Assembly: GCF_002278035.1 (NCBI RefSeq)
Contig: NZ_CP022603.1
Coordinates: 434,001 to 498,000 of the forward strand
Direction of reading: 5' to 3'
Origin: Ochrobactrum quorumnocens
Lineage (GTDB): Bacteria > Pseudomonadota > Alphaproteobacteria > Rhizobiales > Rhizobiaceae
Length of the DNA: 64,000 nucleotides
In this document: piece by piece, positions 43,229-52,507 of the stretch
Layout: each line of letters opens with the position of its first letter
Numbering within the stretch: the first letter of the stretch is position 1
Notes under the pieces: generated by a model
What the model saw: only the letters and a program-made list of their open reading frames with translations
Database searches by the model: none
What the model was told of the DNA's origin: nothing
Made by a program: the position numbers and the translations under genes

Positions 43229-44455
43229 ATGAGCCAGATCAATCGCGATAGAACCAAGGCACTTCTTGAAGCGGAAGGGCTTGATGGGCTTGTTCTGTTT
43301 CAACCTGAAAACTTCCGCTATGCGACCGGTGTAGCAGCCGGTGTCGCGACTATGTGGGGTCGGGCGGGCTCTGCCATTGCACTGGTCCCAGCTGATGAAA
43401 AGGCTATAATCGGTGCCGTGATCAGCGATCATGCATATGCTGCTGCAGCGCATCTTGCGGATCAAATTGATTTCCGCACGCATCGTATCTGGATCGATAT
43501 GGTGACGGTTCACAATGCAAAAACATTCGAAGATATCAATGCAGCCTACAGGCAGGCAAACAATGTCGGCCCGCGCGCTGAAACTTTCGATCAGGAAGCA
43601 GCTTTCAGGCTTCTAGACGAACTGCTGACTGAACGCGGGCTTTCCCAAGCAAGGATCGGTGTTGATCTTGAATTTGTGCCGGCTGCGGATTTCGCTCGTC
43701 TTAAGGCAGCGCTACCGTCGATTGACTGGCAGGATGCTTCCATTCTCGTCAAGGGCTTGCGTCTCATCAAGAATGCCCGCGAAATCGAGTATCTGCGAAA
43801 TGCAGCCCGCTATGCAGAAAGCGGGCTGGAAAATATGCTGAACACCGCCCGACGCGGCTCCAGCCTGAATGCGCTTTCAGCAGCCTGGATTGATGGCGCC
43901 ACACAGGAAGCCAGACGGAATGGTCAGGCCCTTTCCGGGCATTGGGCTTATATCTCGACCGGCTCTGATCTTCAGGACACGAAGGCCGAGCTCAAAGAAG
44001 GTTGTCTTGTGAAAGCCGATGTCGGCACCCTGATCAACGGCTATTCATCGGATGGTGCGCGCACTTATGTCTGCGGCAAGCCCGATCCGCTTGCGAGCGA
44101 GATATACAAGGTGTTGCAGGAAAGCTTTGCGGTGGGCGAAGCACTGTTAAAGCCCGGTACGCGGTTCTGCGATATTCATGCAGCAATGCTTGGCATCATG
44201 CGGCAGAGTGGTTTCAGCGAATATTACCGTGGCCATTTTGGGCATTCGGTGGGCGCGGCTGTCGGTATTGAAGAATGGCCGTTTATCTCAAGCAGCAACG
44301 AAATGCTAATTGAACCAAACATGGTTCTGGCGCTGGAAACTCCGTTCTATGCCGATGGGCTTGGTGCCCTGATGATCGAAGAACAGTTTCTGATAACCAC
44401 AAGCGGTGCAGAGAGCATGAACAGGCTTTCGCGCGAATTGACATCCATCGGATAG
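43229..44455 (+). CDS. M24-family Xaa-Pro peptidase
   Basis: Metallopeptidase of the aminopeptidase P/creatinase fold, 408 aa. The N-terminal creatinase-like domain (residues about 1-155) is followed by the pita-bread catalytic domain. Metal ligands are visible in ADVGTLINGYSSDGARTY (two Asp), GHFGHSVG (His), LALETPFY (Glu) and MIEEQFLIT (Glu). It removes N-terminal residues preceding proline from peptides or hydrolyses a proline-like amide. GAGAG lies before the ATG. Divergent from the peptide-binding protein gene, it likely processes the imported peptide in the cytosol. Confidence 0.9.
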   Translation: MSQINRDRTKALLEAEGLDGLVLFQPENFRYATGVAAGVATMWGRAGSAIALVPADEKAIIGAVISDHAYAAAAHLADQIDFRTHRIWIDMVTVHNAKTFEDINAAYRQANNVGPRAETFDQEAAFRLLDELLTERGLSQARIGVDLEFVPAADFARLKAALPSIDWQDASILVKGLRLIKNAREIEYLRNAARYAESGLENMLNTARRGSSLNALSAAWIDGATQEARRNGQALSGHWAYISTGSDLQDTKAELKEGCLVKADVGTLINGYSSDGARTYVCGKPDPLASEIYKVLQESFAVGEALLKPGTRFCDIHAAMLGIMRQSGFSEYYRGHFGHSVGAAVGIEEWPFISSSNEMLIEPNMVLALETPFYADGLGALMIEEQFLITTSGAESMNRLSRELTSIG

Positions 44456-44475
44456 AACTCCCCTGAGAGCGAGAC

Positions 44476-44877
44476 TTATTCGCCGTTCGTGAGAATCCTT
44501 TCGCGGCGGCGGCGTCTCCATGGCCATTCACCATCGATTTCCGCTTCCAGAGAAAAACTGAGGAAGGTCCTGATCAGAACGATCAGCCCCAGCAGGCCAA
44601 CGCTTTCCCATGTGAGCGGGGAAATAATGGTGGCGATGATATCTGCACCGATCAGAATTTCCAGACCGAGGAGGATGCCGCGACCAAGATTGGCGCGGTA
44701 GCGTGTATAGGCTTTCTCGCCTGAAAGTACGAAAACGTCTTTAAGATAACCAAGCGTTGCAACGGCGACGCCAATTAGGATCACGGCCACACCAAAAAAC
44801 TCGAGAGCTGACGCCATCGGCTCCAGGAACGGCGCAATCAAACTTACGAACTCACCGCGCTCCACACCCGCATTCAT
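44476..44877 (-). CDS. DUF1622-family membrane protein
   Basis: Small membrane protein, 133 aa from the ATG at 44877 (an ATG 30 nt upstream has no ribosome site). Three hydrophobic segments: ALEFFGVAVILIGVAVATLG, LGRGILLGLEILIGADIIAT and VGLLGLIVLIRTFLSFSLEA, the last running into EIDGEWPWRRRR. These are the marks of DUF1622, whose role is unknown. Convergent with the M24 gene with only 20 nt between. Confidence 0.82.
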   Translation of the reverse strand: MNAGVERGEFVSLIAPFLEPMASALEFFGVAVILIGVAVATLGYLKDVFVLSGEKAYTRYRANLGRGILLGLEILIGADIIATIISPLTWESVGLLGLIVLIRTFLSFSLEAEIDGEWPWRRRRRERILTNGE

Positions 44878-45204
44878 ATTGGTGCCCCCATGTCCAATAA
44901 AGATCATACGAGAGCTTAATTCGGAAAGCTTAAGGAATATGCGGCAACCTTCCCAGCCGCAGAGCCAAAACTTGGTTGCTCCACCTATGCTTTAACAGCC
45001 ATTTTTCGGCCTCATACTGTTCACATATACTTGAATAAATTGCACTCCATTGGTCGATTGAGCCCATTTCAAGGCTTATTGTCTACTGATATGAATACAA
45101 TGCGTGAACCATTTGCGATCTAGGCGCAGCCCTTTGAAAGGCCTATCTCTCAATCATCGAAACGACGAACACACCGTCGCTTCCCAAATTCTAGGAGATA
45201 GAAA
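44878..45204. other. Promoter region without genes
   Basis: About 327 bp. It should contain the promoters of the DUF1622 gene and the small secreted protein gene. A weak inverted repeat GCGGC / GCCGC lies at about 44941-44960. No ORF or RNA structure stands out. Confidence 0.4.
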
Positions 45205-45435
45205 ATGAAAAAGTTTGCTCTTGCTGCCGTAGCCGTTGCCCTTAGCGCCGGTGCTGCTTTCGCTGAAAATCCACATGTTGGCGAACCTGCCGATCTTTAT
45301 GCAAATGACCGTACACCCGTTGCAACCCAGCAGGTTGATAACACGGCAACTGCTTCGATTGGTCAGACGACTACCTATCAGGACGGCTCCGCTCATCGCT
45401 TTGGTGATGCATCGCCTTCAAGCTATCAAAACTAA
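45205..45435 (+). CDS. Small secreted protein, DUF680-like
   Basis: Exported protein, 76 aa, with the signal peptide MKKFALAAVAVALSAGAAFA and a polar mature part of about 56 residues (ENPHVGEPADLYANDRTPVA, then Thr/Gln/Ser-rich). It has no cysteine and no membrane segment. It resembles the short periplasmic DUF680 proteins of Rhizobiales in its layout, but that is only tentative. AGGAG lies 9 nt upstream, and a strong terminator follows, so it is a single-gene unit, probably well expressed. Confidence 0.7.
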   Translation: MKKFALAAVAVALSAGAAFAENPHVGEPADLYANDRTPVATQQVDNTATASIGQTTTYQDGSAHRFGDASPSSYQN

Positions 45436-45461
45436 GACCGGCGCAAGCAGGTCAGATACAA

Positions 45462-45493
45462 AAAGGCGAAGCCTCTTCAGGCTCCGCCTTTTG
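45462..45493 (+). terminator. Terminator after the small secreted protein gene
   Basis: AAAGGCG-A-AGCC and GGCT-C-CGCCTTT form an 11-bp stem with one mismatch, followed by TTGTTGTTTG; the A run on the other side makes it bidirectional. Confidence 0.8.
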
Positions 45494-45600
45494 TTGTTTG
45501 GGCGAGAGAGAGCAAAAGGTCTTGAGGGATTCCGGTCGTTCTCTCGTTCAATATCCGAGCAGTTCCAGTTCGGGCGGATAACAACTATCAACCCAGCGCG

Positions 45601-47640
45601 TTACTTGCTCACTGGCAAACCGTTTCCAGTCCACGCTTCAAGTCCGCCACGATACCAGAACGTCGTCCAGCCAAGCGTGGCCGCGCGCAATGCAGCATTA
45701 TAGGATGAACGGTCACGCAGTCCCTTACCGAAGAAAACAACCCCCACGCTCTTGTCGCCGCCAGCCTTTTCAGTCAGCCATTCATCTAAAGGTTGCTGCA
45801 GACTATCCGTAACGCTGCCGTCGCGCCCGGCATCCGGCAGAGAATAGGCGTTTTGCAAAGTCTCTTGCAGACCGCTTGTATCGACGAAAAGAGTTTTTCG
45901 ACCATTCGTGATAATCTTCACAACTTCAACGGTGGTTATAACCGTCGCTCTGGCGTGCTTATTCGGTGTTGGTCCAACATATGGTGACTGAAATAGTACC
46001 ATGCTCGCAGCAACACCATCATCGCGCAACTCGTCTAAGTCAGCGCCTGCCGCTCCACCTGAATCTGGAGCCGAGGCATTGGTAGTTTGTCCCGCAGAAC
46101 CGCCCTGAGCACTTCCAGTCTCAACGTCAGAAATCATGACCGCCAGATGTTCAAACAAGTCATAGCACATGGTGATCGATCCTTCTTTTGGATCGTACCA
46201 AGCGTTCAACTGACCACAGTCGCGGAAAGTAACGGTTATCGGTCGTGGCAGCACATAGGTCTGAGACAAGTTATCGAAATAGCCCGTCAAAGCGCCCGAC
46301 AGCTTCGCCGCATAAAAGTTACCCACTCTGCGCGATGAAGGTTCGAACACAGTTTTAATAGCAGCTCCCGGCGCATTTGCTGGCTGCTCGCCTTCCGGAT
46401 GCCACTCACCCGAACGGGTATGCGGGGCAAGAATTTTGCGCCAGGCACGGTTTTGCTTGTTGAACTCATCTGAACAACGGAACCGTGTCCGTTCGTCCAA
46501 CTGCACTCCATCGGCAATTGAACTGAAGACTTTCGGGTTTCCGCCATACATGATGCAAAGCATGTTACGGAAACGCTTTAGATCGGCCGTATGCTCGTCC
46601 TGCCATGGTGACGGCGCGCTACCCTTCATTTCGTTGAGTTTGCCGCTGTAATACCATTGCAGCGCAGCATAGCTCGCGCTTCCAATTGCCATGTCGTCGA
46701 CTTCTTTGTCGCCTGATGGATACATGGTTGGCTCGACAATCTGTAGAGCGGAATAGATGTCGACGGCATCCTCTTCGGGACCAGTCGATGGGAGTTGTAG
46801 CTCCCCAATCAAGGCATGACCAAATTCATGCGCAAAGATACTGCGCATAAGTCCGAAATACACCGAGGCGATCCGGTTTCCATCACCACCAAAGTCCGGT
46901 AACGGGCCAGAATCTCCCCCTGAACCCGACACAGGTTGAGAGCCATTATCGGCCGTTTGCGGCGCGGGTTGTGAGCCGGTATCGGCTGTCTGTGGTGCTG
47001 CACCACCGCCCTGCCCGCTTCCAACAATCGGTTGTGTTGGGACGTTCTCGCCGTCAGACGTGATACTGAAATTGGCGATCCCGAACATTCCAGTATCGTA
47101 CGCCATTACGCCGATTTGTGCACCGAGAGCTGGTGAGCCCTGAACGTCGCCAATCATTCTTCCATTCAGAAGGAACCGTGTTACACCGGGAACCTCGACC
47201 ATCTCGATGACGTCGGTACCGTCGAGCTTGGCGACGTTTGGTATCGTTGCAATATTGCGCTGCTGGCCATTTTCCATGCAGAAAAGCTTAACGCTCTTAT
47301 CTGCGACGACCTCCATAAGACAGATCGCCTTATTGGCGGGATTGGATGCAATCAGCCCCAAAGAAGCACTAGGCTTCGACGAATTGACGGCAATTGTTAC
47401 CTTTGTTGCGCGACCAGCTTCAGGCGCGGGTCCGGCATTGAGAACCAGTGTCTGCTCCGTAGCGCTGGCCTGCTGGTTATTGAGAACAAACCATCCATCA
47501 TGTACGGCCCCGGTCCAACCCTGAACAATCTGCGATGATGCAGCCGAGGCGAGTGGGCCTAGTTCCCTCTCAAATTCTGCATGGGCAGGAAGATTGGACG
47601 CGATGAAACTCGCGAAGAAAACCGCACCCAACAGACGCAT
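45601..47640 (-). CDS. Secreted DUF4344-like metallopeptidase with C-terminal rhodanese-like domain
   Basis: Exported 679-aa protein (signal MRLLGAVFFASFIASNLPAH). Residues about 25-195 form a beta-rich domain. A repeated linker (APQTAD twice, 215-236) leads to the zinc motif HEFGH at 271-275 and EEDAVD at 289-294. A second conserved block, CGQLNAWYDP (475-484) and CYDLFEHLA (492-500), follows. Residues about 560-679 resemble rhodanese, ending FWYRGGLEAWTGNGLPVS, but where the active-site Cys should stand the sequence reads VVFFGKGLRDRS, so it is probably inactive. In DUF4344 proteins as I recall them, the CYEL block precedes HExxH, so the order here is swapped. Substrate unknown. Confidence 0.75.
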   Translation of the reverse strand: MRLLGAVFFASFIASNLPAHAEFERELGPLASAASSQIVQGWTGAVHDGWFVLNNQQASATEQTLVLNAGPAPEAGRATKVTIAVNSSKPSASLGLIASNPANKAICLMEVVADKSVKLFCMENGQQRNIATIPNVAKLDGTDVIEMVEVPGVTRFLLNGRMIGDVQGSPALGAQIGVMAYDTGMFGIANFSITSDGENVPTQPIVGSGQGGGAAPQTADTGSQPAPQTADNGSQPVSGSGGDSGPLPDFGGDGNRIASVYFGLMRSIFAHEFGHALIGELQLPSTGPEEDAVDIYSALQIVEPTMYPSGDKEVDDMAIGSASYAALQWYYSGKLNEMKGSAPSPWQDEHTADLKRFRNMLCIMYGGNPKVFSSIADGVQLDERTRFRCSDEFNKQNRAWRKILAPHTRSGEWHPEGEQPANAPGAAIKTVFEPSSRRVGNFYAAKLSGALTGYFDNLSQTYVLPRPITVTFRDCGQLNAWYDPKEGSITMCYDLFEHLAVMISDVETGSAQGGSAGQTTNASAPDSGGAAGADLDELRDDGVAASMVLFQSPYVGPTPNKHARATVITTVEVVKIITNGRKTLFVDTSGLQETLQNAYSLPDAGRDGSVTDSLQQPLDEWLTEKAGGDKSVGVVFFGKGLRDRSSYNAALRAATLGWTTFWYRGGLEAWTGNGLPVSK

Positions 47641-47856
47641 TCGAAAGTCCCCATTCCGCTAATTTCATCAATATGGCACGGCTTTTATCCCGGATAATAA
47701 GGCATCCGTCCGCCCAAAACTCTGATCTGCATTCAATTCATTTATTGCAATACGATTCAACAGATTGATGTCAATCGGTAATTGTTCATTCGTCTAAGCA
47801 GATAGTGGATTACCGCCCAATAAATTGGTCATTTATCTGCAACCTTGAGGACATAA

Positions 47857-48348
47857 CTACTTGTGTTGCAACTCGCGCCGTCCTTTTGAAATCATCACCC
47901 AACCGATGACGGTCAACAGCCCGCCTCCGATTGCCATTGGCAATACTAGGACGAACAACCAGAACAAAAACGCGGTGGCTGCATCGTTACGACCCGACGC
48001 CCCAAGGTTCGCGCCTTCCTGCATAGCTGGGCCAGCAACAAATATCGTAGCAAGCAAACCGAGGAGGATAACAGCTCCCAGCACAAAGCAGCCCCAACCC
48101 ATTTGAAGTTTGCGGGTTTCAAATCGGGACAACCAAACAGCCCCCACAACTACCACGAGTAGCTGAACAAGCACTGTAATGATGATTGCACTATCAAGGC
48201 TGTCTGAATTGGCCGTTGCAGCAGTCACGGTGTCCATCTGGGCCGGAAAAAAGGCCATTGCCAATGGTGCCAAGAGACCATATCCAAAACGTGCCAACAA
48301 AATGCCAAATACAATACTAATAAGCCACTTGGTCCATACTGAGTTCAT
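47857..48348 (-). CDS. Hypothetical four-helix membrane protein
   Basis: Inner-membrane protein, 163 aa. Hydrophobic segments: WLISIVFGILLARFGYGLLA, IIITVLVQLLVVVVGAVWL, CFVLGAVILLGLLATIFVAG and FLFWLFVLVLPMAIGGGLLT, with a short basic tail. No family recognised. It is followed on the same strand, 216 nt later, by the metallopeptidase gene; no link is evident. Confidence 0.6.
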   Translation of the reverse strand: MNSVWTKWLISIVFGILLARFGYGLLAPLAMAFFPAQMDTVTAATANSDSLDSAIIITVLVQLLVVVVGAVWLSRFETRKLQMGWGCFVLGAVILLGLLATIFVAGPAMQEGANLGASGRNDAATAFLFWLFVLVLPMAIGGGLLTVIGWVMISKGRRELQHK

Positions 48349-48681
48349 CAGACAACTTTCTTGCAGACCGTTTCGATCTGATTAAATCAGACCGGTGGTC
48401 TAACCGTTTGTTTTAACGCGCATCTTTTTCGAAAATGTTTCATTCTTTTCGGGATGCGCTTTACAAGCTCGTCTCGGCAAAAAATGCCTTATATCAACGA
48501 ACACTAGACGGAAGATCGGAGAAAGGTCAATTCAGTATTGTCCACAGAACAGGCAATTGACTCACCTGTGGATGTTTGCAATGCGATAAAATGATTGCTT
48601 TCGTTCTGGCAGAAGATACGGAAGTTCCAAGGTTCCATTGCAAGCCGCGATCGATGCCAGCCTTAGTATAGGTATTAGATC
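48349..48681. other. Gene-free region with a palindrome
   Basis: About 333 bp between divergent genes. TCTGATT-A-AATCAGA (48377-48391) is a perfect 7-bp inverted repeat about 29 nt before the start of the leftward membrane-protein gene, a possible operator. No ORF is convincing. Confidence 0.4.
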
Positions 48682-49185
48682 ATGATCAAGAAAGCATCTG
48701 AAATGAACAGAACACTGCGCGCACTTGTCCTGGCATCAACCATCAATGCAGTCTTTGCAATTTCTCATGTTGCCATTGGAAGTGCTGGACCTGCCGCAGG
48801 GGCTGAAGCAGCGATTGCACAGCAGGAAATGCAGGAACAACCGGCACCCGGAACGGACACTTTCGGACGCTCCCAATTCATTCTGTCTGGCAATCCGATC
48901 GTCCCGCCACGCGATTATGCTAAGGGATTGGAGGTTCCTGATACCGATGACTACAGTCCGGATGAAAGCGGAACGATCTACGATATTGCTTTTCTGGGGA
49001 TCGAAAATGGGGAAATACAGTTTGAGGTTCGCGGCTACTCGATCGCAGATTTGAATTCTCCAGCGACAGGGCAGACCTCCCACTTTCCGCAAGATCAGAA
49101 GACCGTCGAAATACGCGATATCGTTATTGAAATTGAAGAAGTTACGGAAGGTAGCCTGACCTACACGATCGCATATCGGAAGTAA
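48682..49185 (+). CDS. Hypothetical exported protein
   Basis: Product of 167 aa with a probable signal or anchor (LRALVLASTINAVFAISHVA) and a polar, acidic body (YSPDESGTIYDIAFLGIENG, TVEIRDIVIEIEEVTEGSLT) that looks beta-rich. No cysteines and no motif recognised. The start at 48682 or the internal Met at 48703 are both possible; neither has a strong ribosome site. Convergent with the Rrf2 gene, 7 nt apart. Confidence 0.55.
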   Translation: MIKKASEMNRTLRALVLASTINAVFAISHVAIGSAGPAAGAEAAIAQQEMQEQPAPGTDTFGRSQFILSGNPIVPPRDYAKGLEVPDTDDYSPDESGTIYDIAFLGIENGEIQFEVRGYSIADLNSPATGQTSHFPQDQKTVEIRDIVIEIEEVTEGSLTYTIAYRK

Positions 49186-49192
49186 TCGGTCG

Positions 49193-49657
49193 CTACGCAG
49201 TAAGCTTGGCCCATTCGGGCGCAGCGCCATCATCTTCAAGCCCGCCATTAAGCGCAAATTGATCTAGCGTCATAGCATCCAAAACGCCAACGATTGCCTC
49301 GCGGACAAGAAGCATCGAACGACGAACTTGACAGGCCTTATGATCCTCGCAATCTTCGCAAGGTTCATAGGCGGTACGGCTGGCACAGCGAATAGGCGCC
49401 AAAGGCCCATCCAGAACACGGATGGCCTGACCCATCGTGATTTCGCTGGCTGGTTTTGCCAAACTATAACCACCGCCCGGCCCCTTCTTCGAACGCAAAA
49501 TACCATCGTTGCGCAACTCCAACAGGATTGCGTCAAGAAACTTTTTCGAAATGTTGTTTTTAGTGGCGATGTCGGCAACGAATGCGCTCTCCCCTGGGGA
49601 AAGCAAAGCGAGGTGCGCCAGCGCTTTGAGGCCGTATTTCCCCTTTTTCGTAAGCAT
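49193..49657 (-). CDS. Rrf2-family regulator with cysteine cluster
   Basis: Winged-helix regulator, 154 aa. Opening MLTKKGKYGLKALAHLALLS, recognition region NISKKFLDAILLELRNDGIL and wing SKKGPGGGYSLAKP. Unlike the other Rrf2 protein in this window, it has four cysteines at about 91, 100, 103 and 109, close to the IscR ligand region, so an Fe-S cluster or thiol switch is plausible. Its target is unknown; cysteine synthase lies 3 kb away and relatives are often linked to cysteine or sulfur control (inference). GGAGG lies 7 nt before the ATG. Confidence 0.83.
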   Translation of the reverse strand: MLTKKGKYGLKALAHLALLSPGESAFVADIATKNNISKKFLDAILLELRNDGILRSKKGPGGGYSLAKPASEITMGQAIRVLDGPLAPIRCASRTAYEPCEDCEDHKACQVRRSMLLVREAIVGVLDAMTLDQFALNGGLEDDGAAPEWAKLTA

Positions 49658-49767
49658 AGAACAACCTCCGCCGATTTTATAAACGGAGGCTTTGCACTAA
49701 ATCGAACGGATTAATAGTCTACCGCAACAGACCAAATGTCACATTCAGTCTGTTGCTTAATATCAGA

Positions 49768-50517
49768 TTAGTGAGAAACGCACAGATCGCCTGAATGGGA
49801 AGTAGCGGATGCCTGCTTGTTCAGTTCGTAAAGTTCTGCGATTTCCGTCGCCACAAGCTCCTGAAGCTTCCATAGATTGCGATCGCGGATACCTTTTTCT
49901 TCCAGATGCTTGACTGTGAGATACAAATATTCCGCGCAGGACCCAATGTGTCCACAGGCACGCGCCAATGTTCGGGCCACCGTCTCAAGCGGTAAGCCGT
50001 TCAACACCCGCTCTCCGCGTGGTCCAGCCCAGAATGTAAGCGCCCGCACTGGTCCTTCAGGTGTCTCAAGTGACACCCAGCGAATGCTCGATGCGTCACT
50101 TATCGAGCTAATCTCTCGACGGATCATGCGTTGAATCTGGCCCAACCTGTCTTCGTCGGAGAGCCGGAAGGCAATTCCATTGCAACTGCCGCCACGCTTT
50201 AGAGCAAGCATTAAACCGGGCTGGCTTTGTGTGCCGCGCCAGCGTGTCAGCCTCAGGCAGAATGACCTATGCCAGCCCTTCAGTCCGCCATAACGCCAGT
50301 CGACGGCATTGAAATCCGGTTTCCATATAAGGGAGCCATAAGCGAACACCCATAATGAATCTTTGCCACTTTCAAGATACAGTTTTTCTGAAAGTTTTTG
50401 CACATCAAGATCAGTCATCGGAACCCTATTTGGTTCCGGCCCCCGATCTACTTCTGCCCGAATGCTCAGCGAAACCAATTCCTCAGTCAGCGTCATTCTG
50501 GATGCAAAATCAGTCAA
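49768..50517 (-). CDS. Gamma-glutamylcyclotransferase, ChaC-like
   Basis: ChaC-family enzyme, 249 aa, expected to degrade glutathione to 5-oxoproline and Cys-Gly. The substrate-binding loop VFAYGSLIWKPDF begins near residue 57, followed by YGGLKGWHRSFCLRLTRWRG and GIAFRLSDEDRL. These match the ChaC group rather than the plant or animal GGCT groups. The N-terminal 50 residues are an extension of low similarity, and a later start at MTDLDVQK is possible. It stands alone between the Rrf2 gene and a small hypothetical gene. Confidence 0.85.
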   Translation of the reverse strand: MTDFASRMTLTEELVSLSIRAEVDRGPEPNRVPMTDLDVQKLSEKLYLESGKDSLWVFAYGSLIWKPDFNAVDWRYGGLKGWHRSFCLRLTRWRGTQSQPGLMLALKRGGSCNGIAFRLSDEDRLGQIQRMIRREISSISDASSIRWVSLETPEGPVRALTFWAGPRGERVLNGLPLETVARTLARACGHIGSCAEYLYLTVKHLEEKGIRDRNLWKLQELVATEIAELYELNKQASATSHSGDLCVSH

Positions 50518-50587
50518 TGCACTTCTTCCTATTTAAACGAACCTTGTGCCAAGCCCCGGCTATTATGAAATGAAAATGCCCTCGTCC

Positions 50588-50863
50588 TCAAGCCCGCAAA
50601 GACGCCTTAGCATCGTCAAGCTGACGTATTTTCGAAAACAAAATTTCACGATCAGATAAATGTCGCTCAAACAGTGCGATGAAAATCGTATTGTCTGCGA
50701 TATGCGGCAACGGGGCAGACTGAGCACGACGTAGGCTCTCATTCGCCTCCTGCTTGGCAGATTCAACAGCGGCCAATAGTGACGCAATGGTCCCTCGCGC
50801 TCTTCCGCTTTCGGCATAGCTCGGCGATGAAGAATGCTGATAATCTGACTGCGCTTGCATCAT
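50588..50863 (-). CDS. Hypothetical small coiled protein
   Basis: Product of 91 aa from the ATG at 50863, chosen because GGAGG is 7 nt upstream; an upstream ATG at 50887 is not supported. The middle (ARGTIASLLAAVESAKQEAN) and end (HLSDREILFSKIRQLDDAKA) look helical and could form a coiled coil. No family recognised and no signal peptide. Confidence 0.5.
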   Translation of the reverse strand: MMQAQSDYQHSSSPSYAESGRARGTIASLLAAVESAKQEANESLRRAQSAPLPHIADNTIFIALFERHLSDREILFSKIRQLDDAKASLRA

Positions 50864-51084
50864 AATCACACCTCCTATCCATGGCATTTACGATCTAATG
50901 GTCTAGTGTTCATTGTAGCGTTTGCTATGCAGCAGAAACGAGGCAGTTCAAGCTATTCAAGTGCGGAAAGTAGGAATATCGACCTTTGTTAGACCGAGAT
51001 TAATGGAAAAAAGTCCCATGAGAGAAGTGGCGGCCAAAGCCGCCATTCCATGGTTCACAGCTGAAAAGCTGCCTTACTATGAGA

Positions 51085-52257
51085 TCAGAATGACCGCTGG
51101 AAACGGACCACACCCTGCCAGGCATCCTGACCTTTCAGGATTGAGTTCTTGTCATCCCATTTGGTGTAGGAAATCTGTGGCGTGATGGTGAAACCCGGAA
51201 CCAGCTGATAGGCAACGTTTGCACTCGCTGCGAATGTTTTGGCACCTTCATAAGCCAGCTGAACGTTAAAGACTGCCTTACTGGTGGCTTTAAACTTGGC
51301 ACCACCCCAAACGGCCCAATCACCGCCCCATGTTCCATAGAAACTGTCGATGACACGCACACCCCGATAGCTGCTGCTGCCGCCATCATGGACGACAGCG
51401 CCACCTGCATCGTAGTGAACATAGTGATCATCATTCGACTTGTATGCGCCCAGCAGCCAGAGAGAGAACTGTTCGGTTACATTGACATCAAGACGAACCT
51501 TGCTGGCCCATTCTTCGTTGACGGAATCATAGGCAACGACACCGGCAATCGAGCCCCAGCTCTGAGCATATTTCAAACCAGCAACCACGTGTGGTGTGTA
51601 GTCATCAATCACGCCATTCCAGTCGACATCAACATTGTTGCCCTGCTCAAAAGCAATAATGGCCGAAAAGCCGTTGCCGCCCTTGAATGTGTAGCTGATC
51701 TGATTGGTGCGATAACCACCGGCGCTGATAACATCGTCATTCAAAACATCACCGAAATATCCAGTGAAAGTGTAGAATGCCGTGTCATCCAGACCAACGC
51801 GCAGACCGCCAAGCTGGATGAACGCACGGTTGAGCGTCGTTCCGGCATCCACACCATTACCGAAATTGAACCGGGTTTCAGTAAAGGTCGAAAGCGTACC
51901 AAGCTCCGTTTCGGAAGCCGTCGATGTGCGTAATGTGAAACGCGTATTATTCGTCCAGCTATCATAGGACTTACCACGCGGGCTCAGATTATAAGCACTT
52001 CCGTCCGGAGCACGGCTGATACCTGCACCACGATAATAGACGTTATCGCCTCCCCTCAGGTCGTAACGAACATAACCATGGATACGCAGGCAGGTTTCCG
52101 TTCCCGGAATGTAGAAATAGCCCGCTCCGTAGGCATCACAGACACGCACATATTCTACAGCCTCCGGTTCCGGTGCTACAATTGCATCGGCTGCATTTGC
52201 GTGTGTCACCCCAAGAACAGCGAATGCCGAACCGATTACAGTGTTTTTCAGAATCAT
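51085..52257 (-). CDS. Omp2-type outer-membrane porin
   Basis: Sixteen-strand type porin of the Brucella Omp2a/Omp2b family, 390 aa, forming diffusion channels for small solutes. Signal peptide [20 protein letters not shown] then mature [20 protein letters not shown], the diagnostic start including the conserved loop [20 protein letters not shown]. It ends with a Phe (FQRSF), as outer-membrane proteins do. The ATG at 52257 is preferred (GGGG 6 nt upstream, family start) to upstream ATGs at 52263 and 52278. It is preceded by a very AT-rich promoter region. Confidence 0.93.
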   Translation of the reverse strand: MILKNTVIGSAFAVLGVTHANAADAIVAPEPEAVEYVRVCDAYGAGYFYIPGTETCLRIHGYVRYDLRGGDNVYYRGAGISRAPDGSAYNLSPRGKSYDSWTNNTRFTLRTSTASETELGTLSTFTETRFNFGNGVDAGTTLNRAFIQLGGLRVGLDDTAFYTFTGYFGDVLNDDVISAGGYRTNQISYTFKGGNGFSAIIAFEQGNNVDVDWNGVIDDYTPHVVAGLKYAQSWGSIAGVVAYDSVNEEWASKVRLDVNVTEQFSLWLLGAYKSNDDHYVHYDAGGAVVHDGGSSSYRGVRVIDSFYGTWGGDWAVWGGAKFKATSKAVFNVQLAYEGAKTFAASANVAYQLVPGFTITPQISYTKWDDKNSILKGQDAWQGVVRFQRSF

Positions 52258-52507
52258 AATCATCCCCACTAACAACAAACAAAATCGTTCTATTTCAGAG
52301 GGATAATTCGATTAAGGCAATTATATCTAATTATTATAAAATATATGACAAATAATATTTCTTATAATAATATTCAAAATTGATATAATTACACAATTCA
52401 ACAAAATTATATTCTATGGTCTCGACAAACAAAACTAATATAAATTATATAATATTGATTACTTGCTAATTATTTTCTTTTGAATTCAATAATAATCGAA
52501 CCAGCCC
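52258..52507. other. Very AT-rich stretch upstream of the porin gene
   Basis: About 250 bp between cysteine synthase and the porin, built almost wholly of A and T from about 52310 to 52500 (repeated ATAAT, TTATA and AATAT words), in strong contrast with the surrounding DNA. No gene is present. It may act as an UP-element-like promoter, a bent region or a binding site for nucleoid proteins. Confidence 0.55.
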
